Positions 1-11,292 of a stretch of DNA of 64,000 nucleotides are shown here, one piece after another. Positions within the stretch are counted from its first letter, which is position 1. Each line of letters starts with the position of its first letter. The notes beneath the pieces were generated by a model. It ran no database searches. It was not told the DNA's origin and saw only the letters and a list, made by a program, of their open reading frames with translations. The stretch spans positions 15,934,001 through 15,998,000 of the forward strand of contig OY987243.1 of assembly GCA_963920765.1 (NCBI GenBank), written 5' to 3'. Origin of the DNA: Ulota crispa. Lineage: Eukaryota > Streptophyta > Bryopsida > Orthotrichales > Orthotrichaceae. The translations under genes and the position numbers were made by a program.

Positions 1-676
1 AAAGGTTGTTTGAAACATGCATCAACAAATGAGTTTGTAAGGGTGCACTCCTTAAATTCCAATTAACAATCTAATTTTTTTTGCTGAAAATCTATTAATT
101 GTTGTGAATCTATAGTTCATTTGACCTTGACAATATTTTTGTTTCATAAAATGACATAGTCTTCTTCCATACAGATTAAATAAGATTTGGTCATAAAAAG
201 TGCAGAGTGAATTATGTTACTAACATATCTAAGTTTGCAACAAATAGGAAGTAGTCATTCATTTGATTGTCCTTTTTGCAAGAATAGAATGTGTAGAATC
301 CTTATCAAAGGAATCCATAACATTCAATAGCTTTCAGCAGGCCTACCCTCCCTCCAACTGAAGAGTGTGGAATATTCCACACCCATTAGTAGATAAGAGA
401 ACACTTGCTTGAATTCATCAAAAAGTTTATGAAAAAGAGGCTCAATTTAGTGCACATACGTCAATGTGGGGGTAAGCCATGTCAGAAAATTTATTATTAT
501 AAAAAAATAAAAATAAAAATAAACTCTTTTTTTTTTTGTCATGATGAAGTTCATGGATGATGTTTGAAGAGAGGGAAAGGCAACCTCTCTTCAGGCTACT
601 GAATGTTATGCCAATCACTAATATGACTAAGTTTCAAAATGAGAAACTTTGATTGGACCCTTAATCACCAATTTTG
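1..676. other. AT-rich intergenic DNA, no gene seen
   Basis: No long open frame, RNA gene or paired terminal repeat was recognised. The stretch is AT-rich with poly-A/T runs near 500-535. Confidence 0.5.
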
Positions 677-904
677 TTAATCCCTAAAAGATCAAGCTGC
701 GTTTTTTAGCAACATAGCAAATTTGAGTTGAAAACTTTCATATTTTAGGCTCAATTATTTACTAAAGGTGGAGACAAAAAGCGTCTTTCATATGCACTAA
801 ATTTCACAACATTTGAAATTATGAATAAAAAGTTATGACTAGTACTAAAAATGACAATTTTGGAGCGATTTTGGTGAAAACTCAGCTTGGTCCTTTAGGG
901 TTAA
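677..904. mobile_element. piggyBac-type MITE, 228 bp
   Basis: Both ends are TTAA. The left end reads TTAATCCCTAAAAGATCAAG and the right end, reverse-complemented, reads TTAACCCTAAAGGACCAAG, so the terminal inverted repeats are about 19 bp with a few mismatches. There is no coding capacity. The same terminus (CCYTAAAGGAYCAAG) recurs at 53764-54718 and as a single end near 28185. Ends and size fit a non-autonomous piggyBac derivative, which targets TTAA. Confidence 0.7.
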
Positions 905-1261
905 AATGGCAATATTTTATTGAAAGTTTGCATGGATAAAAAAAACATCAAGATTCTAGAAGGCAAGGAGTGTGGGAGTGGAAATCATATTGATGGTGCA
1001 TGTTTATTAAAAATGTTTCCATTTCTTTGCACTTCAGACCATTGTCTGCCCCCTTTTCAACTCTTGTTTTTCCACTTTTCTTGCTCATGTGAAAATAAGG
1101 TCGAAAAATTGCTAGTTTTGACAAATTTGATGTCCATATTAAAACAGTTTTAATAATGTCATCGATGGCAAGAATACTTGTAAGATTGTTATCTCTTGCT
1201 TCTTGGTTACATTTAATTGTAATTGCATGTCATCATCAATTTCAAGGGATGATGTGTGTTG
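905..1261. other. Intergenic, no gene seen
   Basis: Short open frames here (for example 920-1153) have no recognisable domain or good coding bias. Nothing else was recognised. Confidence 0.4.
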
Positions 1262-1891
1262 TTAGGGCGGTTTCACACTATGGCCAAAGGTCTAGAGGTC
1301 GTCACCAATCAAATTGCACGAAATCGAGAGTCCGATCACTCAACCCTTCACACTAGAGGTCAAACTCTAAAGGTCGTCATCCTCCAAATGTCTGCATGGT
1401 AGTATTTTATCATCCAAGGTCCAAGGTTGACGACCTCTCGGTAATAGTTTGGGTCAAGCAAAAATGGAGACCCAAACTATGGTTGAGAGGCCGTCACATT
1501 GTTTTCATAAAATAATCAAAAGCTTACAAGATCTTGGCCATTGGATTTGGAAGGTCTAATAAATGCTATGGCTTTGGACTTTGAGCTTGGCCTTTGGAGG
1601 CTTCACACTATGACCATTCAAGTTGAGAGGCCATGAAATTTATGACTTTGGGCTTGGCCTTTGAAGGCTTCACACTATGACCATTCAAGTTGAGAGTCTG
1701 TGGAAGCTCATTGCCAAGAGTGTGGCCTTTGGACTTGGCCTTTGGAGGCTTCACACTAAGGGCGGCCAAAGGTGTCAAAAACAATAATTTAATACCTATT
1801 TTCAGCCCATTTTGTTGGCCTCTCACCAAAGTTTGGCCACTCCATCCCACGGCCTCTCGACTTGGCCAGTCATAGTGTGAAGCGGCCCTTA
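1262..1891. mobile_element. Tourist/PIF-Harbinger-like MITE with subterminal repeats
   Basis: A TTA trinucleotide flanks both sides (1262-1264 and 1889-1891). The left end is GGGCGGTTTCACACTATGGC and the right end, reverse-complemented, is GGGCCGCTTCACACTATGAC. A 3-bp TTA duplication with GGGC ends is the pattern of PIF/Harbinger (Tourist) elements. Inside, a segment with CTTGGCCTTTGGAGGCTTC followed by CACACTATGACCATTCAAG is repeated two to three times between about 1575 and 1765, as expected for subterminal binding repeats. No transposase is present. Family assignment is inference from ends only. Confidence 0.65.
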
Positions 1892-2302
1892 GGCTTCTTA
1901 GATCATCCTTATTCTAGCACGTAGTTAGGTTTTGTAACACCACTCTCACAAGGATCCCAAAGTTTGAATAGTAAACCTAATCCAATGCATCCAACATGTG
2001 GAACTTGATTTGAAAGGGGACAACAAAATCTTGACTACATCAACTAGTTTCAACATCCCACAAGAGTCCTTCAAAATGATATGTATCTGCTAGTCAATGA
2101 AATGATGAATATAATGCAAGTTAGAAATAGAGTAACTGTTAGGAAAGCCTAACAGCCTCAATGCTAGCTACAATCTAAGGATGCTCTTACCCCTAAGCGC
2201 CTAAGCCATTTTCACCAAGATTAGGGTTTAGGAAGACCTACAACTTTGATGCATTGTGTCTTAATCATTTGGATGATTCACAAAAAATGACCATTAAAAA
2301 AA

Positions 2303-2606
2303 AAGGAAAATTTCATGGATACCCTTGAAGTTTGCAATAATTTCATAGATACCCCTGCTTTTCCAAAAAGTTCACAAATACCCTTGACCAAAAAATTTAA
2401 CCGTTTTTTGTTATGCATGCCACTTCCCTTCTCCCTTTATGCGCACACTATTTCTTTCTTGTTATGCGTGTGCACAAAGGAAGTAACATGCACAACAAAA
2501 AAAACACTTGAAAATTTTGGTCCTAGGGAATATGTGAAATTTTTGGAAAAGTAGGAATATTTATGAAATTATTGCAAAATTTAGGGGTATCCACAAAATT
2601 TCCCCT
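2303..2606. mobile_element. Long-TIR MITE nested in a piggyBac-type MITE
   Basis: The first and last roughly 100 bp are inverted copies. The left begins GGAAAATTTCATGGATACCC and the right, reverse-complemented, begins GGGGAAATTTTGTGGATACC, and the match continues through TTTGCAATAATTTCATA and TTTTCCAAAAA. Flanking A-rich DNA (TAAAAAAA on both sides) may be an 8-bp target duplication, which would suit a hAT-like origin, but the A-run makes this uncertain. No coding capacity. Confidence 0.6.
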
Positions 2607-2916
2607 AAAAAAATGGGACGCCTACTTAGAAAATGGCTTGCAAAATTTGGGATGGGAGATATTAACATTTGATCAAACTATATATAATGACAATATCTCA
2701 TTTTTTGGGTCCTTGTTGATATTAAAAAACACTAAAGGCCCTAACTCACCTCAATAGCAAAATTAGATGTAAAAGCACACATTTGCAATTTTTTGAAGAT
2801 TGCGCTTCTTAGGATGTTGAGTTATAAGGCTTTGAATTGCTATTACATTCAAAATGGTGATAGGCACAATTGGTGAGGGTTGCCACAACAAAGGTTAAGA
2901 ACATGTTTGAACCCTT

Positions 2917-3364
2917 TAAGGTAGCAACATCCATAAGCGTGGGCGTCCCCAATGGCGTTGCCTACAAGCCTGACAGAGATTTATGTCACTATCAGGTACA
3001 AAAAAATTGGTTTTGGGTGACAAAGTGATGATTATGGGTGATAAAGTGATAGTTTTGGATGATTGACATGATGGCTTTGAGTACCCCATCTCACTATTTA
3101 AGAACTCCTCAAGTTAATATTGTGAGCGTAAAGTTAGTGTTATGAGTGTATGAGCACACTAAAAACTTCATTAAGAGTTGTTTTTAGCATCTCCGACTCA
3201 CAACTATACAATTTCAGTGATTTTGGACTTTTTTCAGTGATTTTGGACTTTTGAAAAAAAAGTTGTGACCAAATGCTTGCAATTGGAACTTTGAAATTGA
3301 TGCTAATATTTTTGGTTTCCTCTTTGTAACTTGACAATATTTGCTTATGGGAGTCGCTACCTTA
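2917..3364. mobile_element. TA-flanked MITE, AGGTAG family
   Basis: TA flanks both ends. The left end is AGGTAGCAACATCCATAAGC and the right, reverse-complemented, is AGGTAGCGACTCCCATAAGC. The body aligns with 57247-57645, for example GGGTGATAAAGTGAT and CACTATTTAAGAAC. A TA target duplication suggests Tc1/mariner-type mobilisation, inferred from ends only. Confidence 0.65.
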
Positions 3365-3366
3365 AG

Positions 3367-3417
3367 ACAAATATCTTGCCACCACAAATATCTTGCCACC
3401 ACAAATATCTTGTCACC
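3367..3417. repeat. 17-bp tandem repeat, three units
   Basis: The unit ACAAATATCTTGCCACC occurs three times in a row, the third with one change. It lies inside the interrupted MITE and probably arose by slippage. Confidence 0.8.
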
Positions 3418-3665
3418 ACAAAGAGTACATGCAAGGAAACTTGTCACGGTATTGACAGCTTGCAGCTTATAAGACACTGCTCGTCACCTTGACACTTGTT
3501 CTGCATTTGACTTACCATTACTACACTTGCATGAACCACATAACCATATAAAAACCTTGGTATTGCTTTGCTAATTGTAGTTTATAGCAAAGGTCCAAAA
3601 AATGAATCCGCTGCCTTAAAGAGATGTGAGGACAATTCTAGTTCCCTTGAACGATCAGGGATTAA

Positions 3666-3989
3666 AATAATGCGAAATAGAAAATGTTGTGCATGAACGA
3701 TCATTGATTGAAAAAACTATGTACAGTTTTTAAAACCGTTAACATTTCCACTTCATGCATTACAAAAACAATTGCAACCCGAAAGTTTAAAATAACCAAA
3801 TATTCAACAGGTGAAAAGGACGCAGCTTGATACATAAAACTTTGCACGTACAGAAACACCTTTGATACATTATTCTCCCAAATGTTTGATAGCTGAACTC
3901 CCATGTGAAAATTAATAACAACAACCCACCTCCGACTACCAACTGACGAAGAGTACTACTAAATACAGCGTCTACAGTAATGAAACCAA
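3666..3989. other. Short AT-rich intergenic gap
   Basis: No gene or paired repeat recognised. It may be the distal fade-out of the diverged HSP70 flank. Confidence 0.35.
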
Positions 3990-5631
3990 AACCATGTCAA
4001 ATAAGCAATGCCTGTAGACCGGCAAAATGATACTAGCACAATCATCGGACTTCCCGGCCAAATGCTAAATAAAATAGGACGAATATCTCTAAAATGGAAG
4101 TACGGAGGTAATAAAGGCAACCATCCCCTTTCGAACAGCCAAAAAGAAGACTAACATCGCGTACCGACCACCCGAAAAACCATTTCCAGATCTCAAAAAA
4201 ATCACACAAAGAACATCAAAAACCCAAACGTAGAAAGATACAGCATGAGCCATGAAAGACTCACCAGAGGCGGCCTCGGAAAGCCGCAGTGCTGCTACCG
4301 ACACCTCATATCAACCACATTCAATGACAGGCGGCAGGAACACACACCATTAAAATACTAGCAATTCGTCATTTCTAAGGACTGGCAGTTACAAGAAAAA
4401 CTGACCATGCACAACTCAAACCAGGCAACCAAAAATGCAAAGCCAGAATCTACCACAAATGTGGGGACAAGCAAGGACCAGCGGATAGCAAATTACCCAA
4501 ACTCAACAACAACCAGAGCACCGACTGAAAAAACTACCTGCGACATCGTACTCTACATCCCTAAAGTCCGATTACAAAGAGACAGCACAGAACATCATCA
4601 CCAGAAAGGGCAAGTCAGACCATATAACAAGATCCAACGTATCCTCAAAACAAGCAGCACGCACACCACGTACAGCAGCCACCAGCCAGCCCAATTTAAC
4701 AATAAAAAATGAATGCCACAAGAAGAAAAGCAAACACATGCGCAGACAACATCCCGTGGCGAAAAACACAAGACAATTCGAAGGCAAATGTTGGAAGGAC
4801 GTTCACCCTACCATAAATATCTATTCTAAGACCCGCAAAAGTAAAGCTCAACACAGCACAAAAACCGTGGTATTTACATTTCTGTAACGACTTAATCGAC
4901 AGCCTAAACAACGAAGCAGCAAAGCGTCGAATGCGGCCACCGGTCCAGAATTCCGAGACAAAGACGTGAGAACGCCAACGTCCCCGTCAAGGCCATCATA
5001 CAACGCACACTACAACAAAACAACTGCCAGCCAGCAGAGCACCATATCACGATCGCCCTCAACCCGAACTTCGCTTTACCACACACGAGCCCCGTCCGCC
5101 TTGTCGGCAAGACGGACCAACGCCGCTGCCGCAACCGCAGGGAGCGCACGGTACCTCCCAGAGAACCTGCCAGGTCAAACAATCTTGCTATGCTCCCTCC
5201 GCCTGCCCCAGAACTCCACTGGCAGACATGGCTCACGCGCGGTACGTTCCACGAAAACAAAGCCCTCACCCCTCCCAGAACAAACGCCCAAAACAGCCAC
5301 CGACTACAGTAAAAGGTCATCGTCATCCCAAATCAACTGCATGACCATTCCAGCCCCCCAGTAGCCCACGTTACGCAAATAAATCACCCCAGGCGACACG
5401 ACCGACCGTCAATATTCAAAAAACATGCCCCACATCAACAAGCGCAACCGACACTACATCCACGAGCTCGCTCACTCGCTCACTTACCACTCACATGCAC
5501 TGACTACACAACCGTGCTCGTCCACCGGCCCATCCACCACATCCACAGCTTCCACACCCAAAAACTCCCGCCACCAAAACACAGAAAAACCACACCCCGC
5601 AACAACATATACAAACACACACATGCACGCA
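3990..5631. repeat. Diverged left flank of the HSP70 inverted duplication
   Basis: Read in reverse complement, this stretch aligns in blocks with 32073 to about 35430. Shared blocks include CTTGCTTGTCCCCACATTTG (near 4470 and 34927), a segment around GTAGCAGCACTG (near 4295 and 35108), TTTTAGAGATATT plus GTCCTATTTT (near 4085 and 35310), GGAATGGTCATGC (near 5345 and 32341) and CGCGCGTGAG (near 5235 and 33859). Many substitutions and small indels separate the copies. It lies just downstream of the HSP70 3' end. Short open frames on both strands do not match between copies, so it is probably non-coding. End points are approximate. Confidence 0.75.
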
Positions 5632-5978
5632 CGCACTTAGCTTGTCAACCGTCCATGCGGGACATAAATTTCCTCAGGCCGCCTCCCGGTTCCAAAACGG
5701 ATCCCGCGATACCGCCCTCTCATCTTAACAGTACAAAATTCCAACCCCGATCCGGAGCTAAATCCAACTCGCCGCATTCCCCCTCTTCCAACCCTCGGCG
5801 ATACCCTACCCACTAATCTCGCCTACACTTCAGAAACCGCCCTGTCAAGCGCACCCCAGAATTCACACAACACTGGCACAGTCAAGGGCGCTCCTCTGCC
5901 TGCCTAACGCGTCACGTCCCAAACGATCCTCCGCCTTGTGTCGGGCGCCTATCACACAACAGACTCCCCACCCCCGGC

Positions 5979-8319
5979 TTAGTCCACCTCCTCGATCTTC
6001 GGCCCCGCTCCCGCCGGCGGCGACTCGTCCCGCGCGTACGACGGAGCCGCGCCCTCGCCGCCTCCCGCACCTCCCCCCTGGTACATGCGCGCGATGATCG
6101 GGTTGCACACGCCCTCCAACTCCTTCATCTTGTCGTCGAACTCGTCGCTCTCCGCCAGCTGGTTCTGGTCCAGCCACTGGATCGCCGCCTCCACCGCGTC
6201 CTCGATCTTCTTCTTGTCCGCCGCGTCCAGGTTCGACGCGATCTTCTCGTCCTTGATCGTGTTCCTCATGTTGTACGCATAGTTCTCCAGCCCGTTCTTC
6301 GCCTCGATCTTCTTCTTGTGGTCCTCGTCCTCCGACTTGTACTTCTCCGCCTCCTGCACCATCTTCTCGATCTCGTCCTTCGACAGCCGCCCCTTGTCGT
6401 TCGTGATCGTGATCTTGTTCTTCTGCCCCGTCGTCTTGTCCTCCGCCGACACGTTCAATATGCCGTTCGCGTCGATGTCGAAGCACACCGTGATCTGCGG
6501 CACGCCCCGCGGCGCCGGCGGGATCCCCGACAGCTCGAACTTCCCCAGCAGGTTGTTGTCCCGCGTCCGCGCCCTCTCGCCCTCGTACACCTGGATCAGC
6601 ACTCCCGGCTGGTTGTCCGAGTACGTCGAAAACACCTGCTCCTTCTTCGTCGGGATCGTCGTGTTCCGGGCAATCAGCACCGTCATCACGCCTCCCGCCG
6701 TCTCCAGACCCAACGACAGCGGCGTCACGTCCAGCAGCAACAAGTCCTGCACCTTCTCGTTGCCCTCCCCGGACAGGATCGCCGCCTGCACCGCCGCCCC
6801 GTACGCCACCGCCTCGTCCGGGTTGATGCTTTTGCACAGCTCCTTCCCGTTGAAGAAGTCCTGCAGCAGCTGCTGCACCTTCGGGATACGCGTCGACCCC
6901 CCGACCAGCACCACGTCGTGGATGGCTCCCTTGTCCATCTTCGCGTCCCTCAGCGACTTCTCCACCGGCTCCATGCACTTCCTAAACATGTCCATGTTCA
7001 ACTCCTCGAACCGCGCCCGTGTGATAGTCGAGTAGAAATCCACGCCCTCGTACAGCGAGTCGATCTCGATCGTCGTCTGTGCCGTCGACGACAGCGTCCT
7101 CTTCGCCCTCTCAGCGGCTGTCCTCAGCCTCCTCAAGGCGCGCGGATTGCTACCGATATCCTTCTTGTACTTGCGCTTGAACTCCTGCACGAAGTGGTTC
7201 ACCATCCTGTTGTCGAAGTCCTCCCCTCCCAGATGGGTGTCTCCCGCCGTCGCCTTCACCTCGAAGATGCCCTCCTCGATCGTCAGAATCGACACATCGA
7301 ACGTACCGCCTCCCAAATCGAAGATCAGCACGTTCTTCTCGCCCACCGACGTCGCCTTCTTGTCCAACCCGTAAGCGATGGCGGCTGCCGTCGGCTCGTT
7401 GATGATTCGCAGTACGTTCAGCCCCGCGATCACCCCCGCGTCCTTCGTCGCCTGCCTTTGCGAATCGTTGAAGTACGCCGGCACTGTCACCACGGCGTTC
7501 TTGATGGTAGACCCGAGGTACGCCTCCGCGATCTCCTTCATCTTAATCAACACCATCGACGATACCTCCTCTGCCGCGAACGTCTTCGTCTCACCCTTAT
7601 ATTCAACGCTGATCATCGGCTTCTCTCCGGGCCCAGGCGTCACCTTGAACGGCCACAGCTTCATGTCACTCTGGACGGAGGCATCACTGAACCGCCTCCC
7701 GATCAACCTCTTCGCATCTACATCACGTCCACGTAAACAGCACAGTTAGCACTCCGCTTCCAAGGACATCACCACAGCTATCCCTCCAACTGACGCCCAC
7801 GGACTGTGCAGCAAAGAGAACCAACTTACTACACAACAATTTCAATGCAACTCCCGAAAAACAGCCCGGTCGCGCTACAAAAGCACCTACGACACACGAC
7901 CTTGCCAACGAAGCCGACCTTGCCGCGCCCCCACCCACACACACATCTAGCCTTCAACGAAACAAAGTAAACGCTTCGCTCCTGCCGCCGCGAAAAAACC
8001 AGCGAGGGATACACTGAACGACCTAACCTAGCACCCCGCGATGCAACAGATCCCAGCGGAAGAAACAATATCAAAATCACACAAGACCGGACTTTGCGAA
8101 CTCACCGAAGACCGTGTTGGTCGGATTCATGGCCACCTGGTTCTTGGCGGCGTCGCCGATGAGGCGCTCCGTGTCGGTGAACGCCACATAGCTGGGCGTG
8201 GTCCGGTTGCCCTGGTCGTTGGCGATGATCTCCACGCGGTCATGCTGCCACACGCCCACGCAACTGTACGTCGTGCCCAAGTCGATGCCGATGGCAGGAC
8301 CCTCGCCCTTGCCGGCCAT
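5979..8319 (-). CDS. HSP70: Cytosolic HSP70, left copy, 650 aa
   Basis: ATP-dependent cytosolic or nuclear chaperone that binds exposed hydrophobic segments with J-protein and nucleotide-exchange partners. On the minus strand, exon 1 is 8106-8319 (codons 1-71 plus one base) and exon 2 is 5979-7717; the GT-AG intron is 388 bp. The splice joins NTVF to DAKRLIG, the conserved plant HSP70 intron site. Visible motifs are IDLGTTYS near residue 12, [14 protein letters not shown] near 200, [17 protein letters not shown] near 335, the substrate-binding core, a Gly-rich tail and the terminal EEVD that binds TPR co-chaperones. The length of 650 aa is normal for the family. The start is the first ATG after the leader; no upstream in-frame ATG exists. 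It is identical to the copy at 29385-31725 and transcribed away from it. No defect is visible. Confidence 0.97.
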
Positions 8320-8553
8320 GGCTGCGCTCTTTTCCAAATCCCTCGGTCGAATGCTGGCGGCAATAAAATCCAAATCTCCTGCTTCTCGCCCTACAACTCA
8401 ACAGGCCGCAAAAACTTCTCTCTGCAAAAACGTCTCTCTCTGCAAAACGTCTGACTCTCTTTGCAAAACTCACAGCGTTCGGGAACCTTGTTACACAGAA
8501 ATGAAATGAAATGAAAGGAGGAGGAGGAGCAGCGAGACCTAAGTATCGCAACG

Positions 8554-8653
8554 GCTGGGAACTTCGGAAGCCCTCGGAAGGTTTTGGAAACCCTGCGAAG
8601 CTCTGAGAAGCACCGGGAAGCTCCGGGAAGCTCCGGGAAGCTCCGGGAAGCTC
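8554..8653 (-). promoter_or_regulatory. 10-bp periodic heat-shock-element-like array (left copy)
   Basis: Mirror image of 29051-29150, about 235-335 bp upstream of the HSP70 start codon. Ten consecutive 10-bp units each carry TTC at the same phase, and five bases later a GAA-like triplet (GGA, AGA, AGG, AAA). This is the alternating nTTCn/nGAAn geometry bound by heat shock factors, though most GAA half-sites are imperfect. Confidence 0.6.
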
Positions 8654-8838
8654 CGGCGGACTTCCGAGCCTCTCTGAAACTGTCCTTCCTTCCGCCCCCG
8701 TCGCTCAGATCCTGGTCGTCCACGTGGACGACGCTTGAATCGACGGCTCTGCCCTCACCGGAATAACTTAAGCTTACTTGTGGCGGAACCCTGTGTTGGG
8801 AAGGTGCGTAGTTCCTGCTGCCGATTTTCTTACCGAAT

Positions 8839-8967
8839 TAAGGTAGACGCACCCATACCAGACTCCTCAATTCCGACCTTATGTATCCAGGGAGAACTGA
8901 AATGTACAGTCTGGGTACATTAAGGGTCAGCCAAGGGGAGGGGTCGGTTTTGGGTGTGTCTACCTTA
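8839..8967. mobile_element. 129-bp TA-flanked MITE upstream of HSP70 (left copy)
   Basis: Mirror of 28737-28865. Its ends are AGGTAGACACACCC and AGGTAGACGCACCC, flanked by TA. It is the smallest member of the AGGTAG family and lies about 520-650 bp upstream of the HSP70 start codon. Confidence 0.65.
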
Positions 8968-9083
8968 GGGTATTTTGGAGCGGTTTGATACAAAGTTTAG
9001 CCGGTAAAAATGGCAAAAATAAATAAAATAAGTGTTTTTTTTGGTACATCCCAAAAACATTCCAAGCAGCCGAAGGTTATTCC

Positions 9084-10011
9084 GAAGGCTCAATTGAATT
9101 GTTTCCGAAATATTTACAGGCAGCCAAATCAATTGGTTGAGATGTGTCTTTTTATGAAAAGTTTTGTAATTAAATAAACGAAGAAGCTATGGATTTTTTT
9201 TCTATCAGCATTCTTGTATTCATGTGCAGCCTAAGTATAAGACATGGCTTACATTTCTTGTGCCTGAGTTTAACGAACTGGCCATCTACAAGTATTGTTT
9301 CAAAAACAAAGAAAAAAGGTTTTTTCTCTAAAAGTTCTATTAATTTTAGTCACCAACAAAAATTGCGTCTTTTTTAATCAATGGAAGACCAGTTTTTAGC
9401 CAGGATTTTAAAAGAAGATACATGTTCCAAAACGTAGGTTTAGACCCAACAAAAACATATGAATTCTCAGAACTTTTAGAACTTTCTAAAATATAGTTGT
9501 AGAAATCAAAGAGTAGAGGGATAAGTAGTATGAAGCTTGAAGTTGCCATTTTTGTCAAGAGGTTATAGGCCTCATGTGTGCCCATCTCAAAAACAAAACA
9601 GATCAATGTTGTGTTAGTGAGATTACACTAGGTGTCTACAATCCATAACAGGTGTTGTTGCTTTTACAAAGAAAAATGGAGATAAAGCATCATTGTTACT
9701 ACAAAATAATCTCATAAGAGCAAAAACTTATATAGCTTTGGATTGAATAATTACTATGCTTTGAAAAAAGTCCCTCTCTTTCTAGTGACTTTGGTCCAAA
9801 ACTCTAGAAGTAGATATTGTCAATTTTTTGAGTATTTGTGAGTATTTTGGTGTAGACTAACGCAACAGAGTTATGCTAATAAGGCAAGGTCTTCTCATGT
9901 ATGTGAGTGCTATAGTGAGGGGACATGCTTACTTAGTCAACTCCTAGTCTTAATGTGTTTGTAAGAGCTTAGGGAAATTGGAGGAAGAGGACAAAAGGTT
10001 GACTCCCTTAC
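9084..10011. other. AT-rich spacer, no gene seen
   Basis: First part of the DNA between the HSP70 arms. Short open frames (9189-9377, 9346-9606) show no domain or coding character. Confidence 0.4.
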
Positions 10012-11292
10012 TCAACCCCTAAATGCCCAAGGCACCAAATTTTGGTATTCAACCAACTTCAAGAAACTTTGAAACTATGTTGAAGGCATAGATTTTATTG
10101 TTTTCAGGTTTTTTTTTTGGAGAAGTTGCGTGCTAAAGTTAGCTTTACCATTCAAATTTAATTTCTTCCATATCTTATTTCCATTGTTTTTGGTGGAAGG
10201 TTGGTTGTGAGCATACTTGTTAAATCATGAATAGTGTCATGAAAAGTATCGTGAAAGCAATGTTGTTGATAGTGTCATGAATAGTGTTGTGAATAGTGTC
10301 ACAAAGCCTAAACAAGTTGCCACATTGAAAAGACATGCATTAAGTTGAGAAAAAGGTGAAGATTTCTCTTGGGCACTCCCTTGGATAGTAACCAGATAGT
10401 AAGGTTCCTTTTACTAAAATTTTGACATTTAACAAAATCTAAAAGTGCTTTTGGACTAATTTCACTTAGGATGTCTCTGTTGAAAACTAGAATTCATTCA
10501 CTATTGAATTTTCTTTTAGTTGTGATGATTTTTGGTCAATAATTGAAGCTCAAAAAATTCTTTGCATTATTCAATTGCTCTTTGACAGTTGCATTGCAGG
10601 CTCATTTGTGAAATTGTGGTCATGGATATGAGAGAAGAGCCATTGGTTTTGAAGTAACAAAAATAAATACAATATCATCCTAAGTGGTTATTTCCCAATT
10701 TTGTATCGAAAAGTTGCCAATTTGCATTATAAGTATTGGGCAACTCCAAAAAAAGCAAAAAAATTCTATACTTGTCATAATTCAATCACAAACAACTATG
10801 GCCTTATGTCATGGCCCAATTTTCATCCTAATTTAATTGTGGTTTTCTTTTCATTTTTCTTTTTTGAATAAGAACACCACCAAAATAAAAGTAAAAATAA
10901 TTTTCTAAATTGTTAATCCATAAAAAACTTCAAAATTCAATAACTTTCTCACTGTAGGCCCAAATGTCATGAAAATGAAACTAAGCTTTGTGCACCCCTT
11001 CTTGTCAAGAGCTTTCCAATGATACCATGCACGCGTTGAGAAGACACACAATTTTGGAGATGACAAATAAACAAACAAACAAACATATAGCCTCATTAAA
11101 AATATTAATATCTTAAAATGCTTGTAGCCATTTTGGATTTTTTTGGGTAGCGCCATCTAGAAGCCTTGAAGTTCAAGCTTCTATGGTTAAAACTTTATTG
11201 TGATGTTTTATAATTATTTTACAAGGACAATTCAAAACTTTAAAACTACCTTCCAAAAATGAGGAAAACACCCTTGGGCATTTAGGGGTTAA
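10012..11292. mobile_element. piggyBac-type MITE, 1,281 bp
   Basis: The right end, reverse-complemented, is TTAACCCCTAAATGCCCAAG. The left end has the same sequence except that TTAA has become TCAA. The terminal inverted repeat of 17 bp after the target is perfect. No transposase domain is visible in the 1.28 kb body. Confidence 0.75.

Larger units (their letters stand above)
2187..3665. mobile_element. piggyBac-type MITE interrupted by two other MITEs
   Basis: The left end (TTACCCCTAAGCGCC) and the body align with the reverse complement of the complete copy at 59330-60091, including TTTCACCAAGAT near 2210, TTTGATGCATTGT near 2249, GCCTACTTAGAAAATGGC near 2620 and a segment near 2760. The right end, reverse-complemented, is TTAATCCCTGATCGTTCAAG. 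Two unrelated elements split this copy, at about 2303-2606 and 2917-3364; removing them restores collinearity with the 59-60 kb copy. The host element is therefore older than both guests. Confidence 0.65.
5632..9083. repeat. Left arm of the HSP70 inverted repeat, 3,452 bp
   Basis: Every base I compared equals the reverse complement of 28621-32072. Paired coordinates always sum to 37704, so there is no net indel over the arm. The inner edge is abrupt: the next base has no match. The outer edge passes directly into DNA that is homologous but diverged. The arm contains a whole HSP70 gene, its promoter and a 129-bp MITE. Confidence 0.95.

Noticed and set aside
4089-5364. Several 70-140 aa open frames on both strands in the left HSP70 flank
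   Set aside because: None is preserved in the homologous right flank, so they are unlikely to be genes.
6318-7736. Long plus-strand open frame (472 aa) antisense to HSP70 exon 2, mirrored at 29968-31386
   Set aside because: An antisense open frame is a known side effect of GC-rich HSP70 codon use. The translation is Arg/His/Leu-rich with no domain.
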